This document shows positions 1-5,256 of a stretch of 5,256 nt of DNA, one piece after another. The notes under the pieces are model-generated. The model made no database searches and was not told the origin of the DNA. It saw only the letters and a list, made by a program, of their open reading frames with translations. This DNA comes from JAGXLC01 sp964472385 (GTDB taxonomy: Bacteria; Bacteroidota; Bacteroidia; Bacteroidales; UBA12077). The translations under genes and the position numbers were made by a program. Position 1 is the stretch's first letter, and every line of letters starts with the position of its first letter. The stretch covers positions 1-5,256 of the forward strand of contig CAYYLT010000239.1 in assembly GCA_964472385.1 (NCBI GenBank), written 5' to 3'.

Positions 1-855
1 GGCTCCGAGCTGGTTGGGCTCATTCCCTTAAAAGCCATGGTGGAGGCGGGGAAATACTTCCTCAAAAAGCAAAAAAGATCTGTTGGCATCCCGGAAAAAG
101 AACTGATCAGGATTGCCGTCAGATCTCTGGGTTTAGATGATCTGTATCCATTCAATCCCGATGAAAAGATCATAGAATATAAAATGCAGGATAAAAACAA
201 AAATAAACTGGAAAACATGACCCTTTCAGAATTTTCAGATCATACAGCATCCGAATCGGCGGTTCCGGGTGGGGGCTCAGTCACCGCCTATATGGGTTCG
301 CTGGGCGCTGCCCTTGGAACGATGGTTGCCAATATCTCCGCCCACAGAAGGGGATGGGACGACCGGTGGGAAAAATTCTCCGGCTGGGCTGATAAGGGTA
401 TTGCACTGCAAGCTCAGCTAACAGGCCTGGTAGATGAAGACACCGATACCTTTAGAAATATTATTGCAGCATCCAGACTCCCTGAGGAAACAGAAGAAGA
501 TAAACAAAACAAAAGACAAGCCATCCAGACTGCAGCAAAAAATGCCGTCAGTGTTCCCTGGAAAGTGATGGAGACGGCTTACCAATCCCTTGAGGTCATT
601 GAGGCAATGGTGGAACAGGGAAATCCGGATTCGGTGACAGATGCAGGGATCGGAGCCCTGGCCGTGCGCTCGGCAGTGAAAGGGGCATTTATGAACATAC
701 AATTCAACACAAAGTATATTGAAGATCAGGTTTTTGTTAGGGACATCCTCTCCAAAGGGAAAGCAATTGAAAAAAAAACAGAAGAAAAGGAACGGGATAT
801 CCTGAGTAAAGCTGAAAAAAAAATGCGATCAAAACCACCGGAACCCGGCATGTGA
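1..855 (+). CDS. ftcD: Glutamate formimidoyltransferase / formimidoyl-THF cyclodeaminase (FTCD), C-terminal part, 5' truncated
   Basis: FTCD moves the formimino group of formiminoglutamate to tetrahydrofolate (N-terminal half), then releases ammonia to give 5,10-methenyl-THF (cyclodeaminase half). This is a late step of cytosolic histidine breakdown. The frame is open from base 1, giving 284 visible residues. The first ATG (37) is internal, because residues 1-12 (GSELVGLIPLKA) match the end of the transferase domain. Residues 43-60 (LGLDDLYPF...KIIEY) match the linker of bifunctional FTCDs, including the animal enzyme. The cyclodeaminase domain starts near M73, with the PGGGS glycine motif at 89-93, LVDEDTDTF at 143-151 and a charged helical tail from about 247. 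The linker argues for the fused enzyme rather than a stand-alone cyclodeaminase. Roughly half the protein is missing to the left. The tail contains two A9 runs (770-778, 815-823), but the frame stays coherent. Family assignment is from remembered homologues, not a search. Confidence 0.92.
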   Translation, partial: GSELVGLIPLKAMVEAGKYFLKKQKRSVGIPEKELIRIAVRSLGLDDLYPFNPDEKIIEYKMQDKNKNKLENMTLSEFSDHTASESAVPGGGSVTAYMGSLGAALGTMVANISAHRRGWDDRWEKFSGWADKGIALQAQLTGLVDEDTDTFRNIIAASRLPEETEEDKQNKRQAIQTAAKNAVSVPWKVMETAYQSLEVIEAMVEQGNPDSVTDAGIGALAVRSAVKGAFMNIQFNTKYIEDQVFVRDILSKGKAIEKKTEEKERDILSKAEKKMRSKPPEPGM

Positions 856-933
856 AACCAAATAATTGCATGATTGGATATATATAATACCCTTTTCTAT
901 TATGTTCACAAAATAATTCCCGACAATTCCACT

Positions 934-953
934 CATAGTTCTATGATTCATAG
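934..953. repeat. Overlapping CATAG/CTATG inverted repeats
   Basis: Three 5-base half-sites alternate in orientation: CATAG (934-938), TT, CTATG (941-945), ATT, CATAG (949-953). The middle copy can pair with either neighbour. A related CTATAG palindrome follows at 964-969. The arms are too short and AT-rich for an intrinsic terminator. A protein-binding site or chance in AT-rich DNA are both possible. It lies about 285 bases before the SusC start, far from the predicted promoter. Confidence 0.25.
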
Positions 954-1044
954 CAATTTCATCCTATAGCAGCCAAATTATTTAGAATCATTTTAAATTA
1001 TATAAATTCCGGTCAGGCGTTCGCAAATATTCTATGCCGTCAGG

Positions 1045-1058
1045 AAATACCTGTATTT
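1045..1058. repeat. Perfect 6-bp-arm inverted repeat AAATAC-CT-GTATTT
   Basis: AAATAC (1045-1050) and GTATTT (1053-1058) are exact reverse complements separated by 2 bases. The spacer is too short for a stable RNA hairpin, so a DNA operator for a dimeric regulator is the more natural reading. It sits just after the second copy of a CCG(G)TCAGG direct repeat (1037-1044). It is about 130 bases upstream of the predicted -7 element, too far for simple steric repression. Chance occurrence is not excluded. Confidence 0.28.
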
Positions 1059-1061
1059 ACT

Positions 1062-1080
1062 CTAAATTATTTTTATTTAG
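1062..1080. repeat. AT-rich inverted repeat CTAAAT-N7-ATTTAG
   Basis: CTAAAT (1062-1067) and ATTTAG (1075-1080) are exact reverse complements around a 7-base T-rich loop. Only one G-C pair closes the stem and no T-run follows, so it is not a convincing terminator. It follows the inverted repeat at 1045-1058 almost directly, giving two small dyads within 36 bases. Confidence 0.22.
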
Positions 1081-1157
1081 TGGTTTATAAGCTTCTTGGG
1101 GTCGTAGAACATGCCGTTCGATGCTAAATTAAATGATTTCCATATAACTGTTTTATT

Positions 1158-1175
1158 AAAAAAATGTTAAAAAAA
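1158..1175 (+). promoter_or_regulatory. Two A7 tracts in helical phase upstream of the promoter
   Basis: Runs of seven A lie at 1158-1164 and 1169-1175, with starts 11 bases apart, and a shorter A4 begins at 1178. A-tracts repeated at about one helical turn are known to bend DNA. Their place just upstream of the TAnnTTTG match would suit an UP-like or bent-DNA promoter element. The sequence shows the spacing; the function is inferred. Confidence 0.35.
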
Positions 1176-1189
1176 CCAAAATAATGATT

Positions 1190-1197
1190 TATATTTG
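1190..1197 (+). promoter_or_regulatory. Bacteroidota-type -7 promoter element (TATATTTG) for the susCD-like operon
   Basis: TATATTTG fits the Bacteroidota primary-sigma -7 consensus TAnnTTTG exactly. It lies 41 bases before the SusC ATG, so transcription would begin roughly at 1202-1205 and give a leader of about 35 bases. The -33 partner is poor: no TTTG or TTG occurs at the usual spacing, and only GTTA lies around 1166-1169. This could mean dependence on an activator or on the upstream A-tracts. The leader carries AACCCTTA and AACCTTAA in tandem (1220-1234) and no Shine-Dalgarno sequence. Confidence 0.5.
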
Positions 1198-1238
1198 ATA
1201 ACCGAAAATACGTTATTCTAACCCTTAACCTTAAATTT

Positions 1239-4200
1239 ATGTCTATGAGAAAGCTAACCTTTTTAATGACATTTTTGCTGCTTGCCTGTTTTACGGCATC
1301 GGCACAAATGCAGATTTCGGGAAAGGTCACCAATGCGGAGTCAGGTGATCCGATCCCAGGAGTTTCGGTAGTAGTCAAAGGACGTCCCTCCATAGGTACT
1401 TCTACCGACATGGATGGAGCGTATTCCCTGGAAGTACCTTCATCTGCCAATGTATTGATTTATACTTTTGTGGGCATGCAAGCCCAGCAAGTCCCCATTA
1501 ATGAAAGGACTACAATCAATGTAACCTTGCAACCCTCTATCGAAGAGATGGAAGAGGTAGTTGTCACCGCTATGGGGATATCCCGGGAGAAAAAATCCCT
1601 TGGTTATTCCGTTACCGAAGTCAGTGGTGAAAATATTAATCGTGCCGAAAAGGAAAGCGTCATAGAAAGCCTTTCCGGTAAGGTAGCCGGTGTGGATATC
1701 AAAAGCAACACCAACATAGGCGGATCTTCCAACATTCTTATCCGGGGAGCTACTTCACTGACAGGCGACAACCGCCCACTGTTCGTTGTGGACGGTGTTC
1801 CCGTGAGCAATATGAATACCAATGATCGTTATCAAAAAATTGGATTTCCCGGATACGATTATGGTGATCCCATCAGCGATATCAACCCAAACGACATTGA
1901 AAGTATGAGTGTCCTGAAGGGTTCGGCTGCTACGGCCCTTTATGGTTCCAGAGCCGCACACGGCGTGATCGTCATTAACACAAAAAAAGGTAAAAAAGCC
2001 AAACTGGGAGAACAACGGGTGAATGTTGAGGTAAACTCCACCACCATGTTCCACAGTATGGACAAATCCACTTTCCCTGAATATCAAACCGACTATGGGG
2101 CAGGGTACGGACCCTATTACAGTGCCAGCGAGATTCCCTACCTCTATAACTACGATTTCAACGGCGACGGCAGTGCGGACTATGTGGTGCCCACCACCGA
2201 GGATGCCTCACGGGGCGCGAAATTTGACCCAGACCTTATGGTTTTCGGATGGGATAGCTTCTTCCCCGAATCTCCCAATTACTTGGAAAAGCGACCTTAT
2301 GTAGCCGGAGCAAACGGACCCGAATACTTCTTTGATACCGGAACCTCACTGACCAATAACGTAGCCGTCAGCGGTGGTACGGATGTGTCCACCTTCCGCC
2401 TGTCCTATACCAACACCAACAAAACCGGTATCATGCCGAATAGCGAGCGAAAACAAAACAACATTTCGTTAAGCTCTTCCTATGATCTGATGCAGGATCT
2501 GACTGTTTCGGCTACTGCCAAATACACCAATACATACACCAAAGGCCGTAACAGAACAGGGTATTCCGACAATATCCTCTCGGCTTTCAGACAATGGTGG
2601 AACACAGGTGTGGATATGAAACTGCAGGAAGAACTGTACGATGAGTATGAGAATAACATCACCTGGAACCCAAACAGCGAAAACGATCTATCTCCAATCT
2701 ACTGGGATAACTTTTATTTTCAGCGTCACGAAAGCTTTCAGGATGATGAGCGGGATCGTATTATAGGGAATGTAAGGATCGATTACGACATAACCGATGA
2801 TCTGAGTTTGTATGCTCAATACTCGCTAGACAGCTATTCATTCCTGCAGGAAGAACGCAAAGCAATCGGATCGGTTGCCGGTGCATTCGGCATTGATGTA
2901 CCGGATGTTCAGTCTGGTTATCTCCGAAATAACATATCTTTCACCGAGCAAAACTTTGACGCTCAACTGAGGTATCAAAAGGACTTAAACGAAAATCTGG
3001 ATTTCAACGGCTTGATTGGTACCAACATCCGGAGGGAAACCCTGGAACAGGTCAGGGAATCCACCAATGCAGGACTGGCTGTTCCGGAAGTGTTTGCATT
3101 GAGCAACAGTGCCAGCTCCATGCTGCCACCTGAAGAGGACCTGGAAAAAATAGGCGTGAACGGTATTTTTGCCAGCGCTTCCATTGGTATCAGAGACATG
3201 CTGTTTGTTGACGGGTCCATACGTCGCGATGTCTCTTCAACCCTGCCGGAAGACAACAATACATACTTTTACCCCTCGGCATCCGTGGGTTTTCTGTTCA
3301 ACGAAGTAGTTCCCCTGGACTGGTTAGACCTGGGTAAGGTCAGACTCAACTGGGCACAGGTGGGTAGCGATGCCCCCTGGGGAAGAGTTGAAGATTCCTA
3401 CAGGATCGTATCGCCCTTGGGATCAAGGACACTAACGCGCTTAACATCATTTAAAAACAATCCGGATCTGAAACCGGAAATTTCCACTTCTTACGAAGCA
3501 GGCCTTGAGCTGGCCATGTTTGACAACCGGCTGCGGGCTGATTTTTCCGTTTACCAGGAAGAGGTTAGTGATGAGATCATTCCGCTGGCAGTATCCTACG
3601 CAACCGGTTTTCAAAACAAATACGTCAACGTAGGACAAATGGATAAGCAAGGTATTGAGCTGTCTATAGGAGGTTCACCGGTAAGAACGGAGAACTTCAG
3701 CTGGGATATTGACTGGAACTGGACAACCTACGAGAGCATTGTTGCCAGCCTGGGCGAAGACATTGAAAACCTCCAGCTTGGTAGCCTGCAGGGAGGAGTA
3801 ACGATCAACGCACGGGAAGGGGAACCCTATGGTGTCATCCAGGGTACGGATTTTGAATATTCCCCAAGCGGTGAAAAACTGGTTCGTCCCTCAGGCTATT
3901 ACGCAATCACCGGCACCTCGGATAAGAGAATCGGCAACATTCAGCCCGACTGGAAAAGCGGTATAAACAACGCATTCCGGTATAAAAACATATCTTTAAG
4001 CTTTCTGGTGGATATGCAAATGGGCGGAAACATCTTCTCCCTCGATCAGTGGTATGGAATGGGAACCGGACTGTATCCCGAAACGGTTGAGACCAACGAC
4101 CTGGGCAACCAGGAAAGGGATCCGATCGTCCAAAATGAAGACGGATCCTATGCCGAAGAAAGCGGTGGCGTCCTGCTGGACGGTGTCGTTGGGGTAGACA

Positions 4201-4553
4201 ACAACGGCGACGGTGAGTACGACGAGTATGTGGAAAATACAAACCGCATACCCGGCGACAGGTATTCGGCAGACGGATGGGCTACTAGCCCCAATGCCCG
4301 CTACATATACGATGCCACTTTCGTTAAGCTCCGGGAAGCTTCGATAGGATATTCGTTACCCGAATCCGTCCTCGGAAATACCTTTGAACAGGTTCGTATC
4401 AGTCTGATAGGCTCTAACCTCTTGATCATTCATAAAGAACTTCCTCACGCCGATCCGGAAGCCTCACAGGGTGCAGGTAACATCCAGGGTTGGCAAAGCG
4501 GAGTATTTCCGGCTACCCGAAATTATGGATTCAGGGTTAATTTAAGATTCTAA
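1239..4553 (+). CDS. SusC/RagA-family TonB-dependent outer-membrane receptor
   Basis: This is a TonB-powered barrel that imports nutrients through the outer membrane together with a SusD-type lid. Residues 1-22 form a signal peptide (basic MRK start, hydrophobic core, ASA cut before Q23). Residues 26-98 are a carboxypeptidase-regulatory-like domain (ISGKV, PGVSVVVKG, DMDGAYSL). A TonB-box-like stretch EEVVVTAMGI is at 105-114 and the plug spans about 120-251. The plug includes the SusC/RagA signature PLFVVDGVPV (180-189) through INPNDIES to INTKKG. The barrel follows to the end, with the family's DATFVKLREASIGY (1025-1038), GSNL (1058-1061), DPE (1072-1074) and a terminal NLRF with final Phe typical of barrel assembly. 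No STN domain precedes the regulatory domain, so sigma/anti-sigma signalling is unlikely. Two DxNxDGxxD loops occur at 306-314 and 987-995. Length 1104 is normal. ATG 1245 is an alternative start with the same mature protein. Substrate unknown. Confidence 0.96.
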   Translation: MSMRKLTFLMTFLLLACFTASAQMQISGKVTNAESGDPIPGVSVVVKGRPSIGTSTDMDGAYSLEVPSSANVLIYTFVGMQAQQVPINERTTINVTLQPSIEEMEEVVVTAMGISREKKSLGYSVTEVSGENINRAEKESVIESLSGKVAGVDIKSNTNIGGSSNILIRGATSLTGDNRPLFVVDGVPVSNMNTNDRYQKIGFPGYDYGDPISDINPNDIESMSVLKGSAATALYGSRAAHGVIVINTKKGKKAKLGEQRVNVEVNSTTMFHSMDKSTFPEYQTDYGAGYGPYYSASEIPYLYNYDFNGDGSADYVVPTTEDASRGAKFDPDLMVFGWDSFFPESPNYLEKRPYVAGANGPEYFFDTGTSLTNNVAVSGGTDVSTFRLSYTNTNKTGIMPNSERKQNNISLSSSYDLMQDLTVSATAKYTNTYTKGRNRTGYSDNILSAFRQWWNTGVDMKLQEELYDEYENNITWNPNSENDLSPIYWDNFYFQRHESFQDDERDRIIGNVRIDYDITDDLSLYAQYSLDSYSFLQEERKAIGSVAGAFGIDVPDVQSGYLRNNISFTEQNFDAQLRYQKDLNENLDFNGLIGTNIRRETLEQVRESTNAGLAVPEVFALSNSASSMLPPEEDLEKIGVNGIFASASIGIRDMLFVDGSIRRDVSSTLPEDNNTYFYPSASVGFLFNEVVPLDWLDLGKVRLNWAQVGSDAPWGRVEDSYRIVSPLGSRTLTRLTSFKNNPDLKPEISTSYEAGLELAMFDNRLRADFSVYQEEVSDEIIPLAVSYATGFQNKYVNVGQMDKQGIELSIGGSPVRTENFSWDIDWNWTTYESIVASLGEDIENLQLGSLQGGVTINAREGEPYGVIQGTDFEYSPSGEKLVRPSGYYAITGTSDKRIGNIQPDWKSGINNAFRYKNISLSFLVDMQMGGNIFSLDQWYGMGTGLYPETVETNDLGNQERDPIVQNEDGSYAEESGGVLLDGVVGVDNNGDGEYDEYVENTNRIPGDRYSADGWATSPNARYIYDATFVKLREASIGYSLPESVLGNTFEQVRISLIGSNLLIIHKELPHADPEASQGAGNIQGWQSGVFPATRNYGFRVNLRF
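2154..2180 (+). other. Calcium-binding-type DxNxDGxxD loop in the SusC-like receptor (residues 306-314)
   Basis: The encoded residues D306, N308, D310, G311 and D314 fit the EF-hand/thrombospondin-like loop pattern DxNxDGxxD. The loop lies in the early barrel region after the plug, probably on an extracellular loop. Such loops are commonly seen in SusC-family proteins. Metal binding is inferred from the pattern only. Confidence 0.5.
4197..4223 (+). other. Second DxNxDGxxD loop in the SusC-like receptor (residues 987-995)
   Basis: D987, N989, D991, G992 and D995 repeat the spacing of the loop at residues 306-314. The loop sits in a long acidic insertion shortly before the conserved C-terminal DATFVKLRE motif, consistent with a large late extracellular loop. 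It may bind Ca2+ and stiffen the loop or its contact with SusD; this is inference. Confidence 0.5.
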
Positions 4554-4573
4554 TTAAAAAAATTAAGCAAGTT

Positions 4574-5207
4574 ATGAAAAGGATAATTATAGTTTCTTTT
4601 GTTTTATTGGTATTCTCAATCTCCTGCACGGAGAATTTTGAGGATTTTAATACCGATAAGAAAAATCCATCGCAAGTAGAGGGTGAATTTCTGTTCACTC
4701 AAGGCCAAAAAGAACTTGTGGATCAGATCTCCAGCACGAACGTAAACCTGAACATCTGGAAGCTCTGGGCTCAGTATTGGACAGAAACAACCTATACGGA
4801 CGAGGAGAATTACGACATCATCAACCGGACCATCGCCGACAATGCATTTAATATATACTATACCAATTCATTGATGGCTTTTGATGAGGCAAGGCGACTG
4901 ATCGATGAGGATGAGCTGGGACCCGATGAGACGGAAGCCCAAAAATCCAACAAGCTTTTGGTAATCGATCTTATGGAGGTTTATGCCTACCACAATCTGG
5001 TGAACATCTTTGGGGACATTCCTTACACCAGTGCCATGGAAATAGAAAACATCACTCCGCAGTATGACGATGCAGCCACCATTTACAGCGATCTGATATC
5101 AAGGATCAACAGTGCCATCAGCAATCTGGATCCTGCTGCCGGCAGTTTTAAAGATGCCGATGTAGTTTACAACGGAGACATTTCCAAATGGCTTAAATTT
5201 GCCAATT
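4574..5207 (+). CDS. SusD/RagB-family surface lipoprotein, 3' truncated by end of insert
   Basis: This is the ligand-capturing lid that sits on the SusC-type barrel. The N-terminus is a lipoprotein signal: KR, a hydrophobic core, then SISC with the lipidated Cys at 18. The lipobox is loose (Ser at -3) but acceptable for this phylum. Acidic residues follow (TENFED, 19-24), consistent with surface export. The body fits the SusD-like_2 type: DFNTDKKNP (24-32), WAQYW (65-69), NIFGDIPY (144-151) and YNGDISKWLKFAN (199-211). Only 211 codons remain of a family usually near 500 residues. The apparent TAG at 5207-5209 is false, because bases from 5208 are adapter. The family motif normally continues FANSLRLR, and the last genomic base T suits a TCN serine codon. 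The start is 20 bases after the SusC stop with no terminator between, so the two form one operon. No Shine-Dalgarno sequence is seen. Ligand unknown. Confidence 0.93.
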
Positions 5208-5256
5208 AGATCGGAAGAGCACACGTCTGAACTCCAGTCACGTGAAACGATCTCGT
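5208..5256 (+). other. Illumina TruSeq index adapter (sequencing artefact, not genomic)
   Basis: From 5208 the sequence reads AGATCGGAAGAGC and continues through ACACGTCTGAACTCCAGTCAC (ending 5241), the constant part of the TruSeq index adapter. The six bases GTGAAA (5242-5247) match TruSeq index 19 as I remember it, and CGATCTCGT (5248-5256) matches the adapter continuation. The first A (5208) may be the A-tail added before ligation. True genomic sequence therefore ends at 5207. The match is read against the known adapter sequence from memory and is contiguous over all 49 bases. Confidence 0.98.

Larger units (their letters stand above)
856..1238. other. AT-rich intergenic region between ftcD and the susCD-like pair
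   Basis: This 383-base gap is visibly richer in A/T than the flanking genes. The longest ATG-initiated frames I traced by eye on the + strand are only 18-19 codons (from 1034 and 1111) and have no support. No strong GC stem followed by a T-run was found after ftcD, so any terminator there is weak or factor-dependent. The gap holds overlapping CATAG/CTATG repeats (934-953), a two-copy CCG(G)TCAGG direct repeat (1009-1017, 1037-1044), two further inverted repeats (1045-1058, 1062-1080), paired A-tracts (1158-1175) and a promoter match (1190-1197). It probably carries the control region of the downstream transporter operon. Confidence 0.7.

Noticed and set aside
1..36. Possible adapter or vector sequence at the left end
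   Set aside because: The bases translate in frame to GSELVGLIPLKA, the expected FTCD sequence, so they are genomic.
856..900. Possible terminator hairpin after ftcD (CCAA near 858 pairing with TTGG near 874)
   Set aside because: Only four clean pairs form before mismatches, and no T-run follows directly.
1033..1041. TATGCCGTC, identical to nine bases of the distal TruSeq adapter
   Set aside because: Only nine bases match, neither flank continues the adapter, and it lies inside continuous intergenic sequence. Chance is the better explanation.
1081..1130. Possible tRNA-like segment with a T-loop-like GTTCGATGC and a GTGG-like D-arm start
   Set aside because: No 7-bp acceptor stem, anticodon stem or paired T-stem can be formed around it.
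1034..1170. Two short ATG-initiated frames of 18-19 codons in the gap
   Set aside because: They are very short, have low-complexity composition and resemble no known peptide. Nothing supports translation.
3907..4242. Antisense open frame of 111 codons inside the SusC-like gene, and similar ones at 1124-1450, 1755-2087 and 2975-3259
   Set aside because: They lie opposite a clearly real coding frame, give compositionally odd proteins without recognisable motifs, and are ordinary shadow frames.
1..5207. CRISPR array, insertion sequence, attachment site or phage signal
   Set aside because: No regularly spaced repeats, terminal inverted repeats, transposase or integrase motifs were seen on either strand.

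Overview
The window looks like a metagenomic or draft-genome contig from a member of the Bacteroidota. The evidence is an adjacent SusC/RagA-type TonB-dependent receptor and SusD/RagB-type lipoprotein, a TAnnTTTG (Bacteroidota -7) promoter match, and start codons preceded by AT-rich DNA without a Shine-Dalgarno sequence. Genus cannot be determined. All genes are on the + strand and both ends of the contig cut through genes.

Layout. (1) 1-855: the 3' part of a glutamate formimidoyltransferase / formimidoyl-THF cyclodeaminase (FTCD), open at the left edge. It keeps the inter-domain linker and the whole cyclodeaminase domain. (2) 856-1238: a 383-base AT-rich gap with no convincing gene. It holds several short perfect inverted repeats, two A7 tracts one helical turn apart and a TAnnTTTG promoter match about 40 bases before the next gene. 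(3) 1239-4553: a full-length 1104-residue SusC/RagA outer-membrane receptor. (4) 4574-5207: the first 211 codons of its SusD/RagB partner lipoprotein, 20 bases downstream. (5) 5208-5256: not biological DNA. These 49 bases match the Illumina TruSeq index adapter, apparently with index 19.

How the genes work together. The SusC and SusD proteins should form one outer-membrane uptake complex: SusD is the surface lid that captures ligand, and SusC is the TonB-driven barrel that imports it. They are most likely co-transcribed from the promoter near 1190. No enzyme gene, sigma/anti-sigma pair or sensor lies in the window, so the nutrient cannot be named. FTCD belongs to histidine catabolism and one-carbon metabolism and appears to be an unrelated neighbour.

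I see no new biological system here. The observation with most consequence is technical: the stop codon that seems to end the SusD gene is made of one genomic T plus AG from the adapter, so the gene is truncated by the end of the insert and is not a natural short protein.
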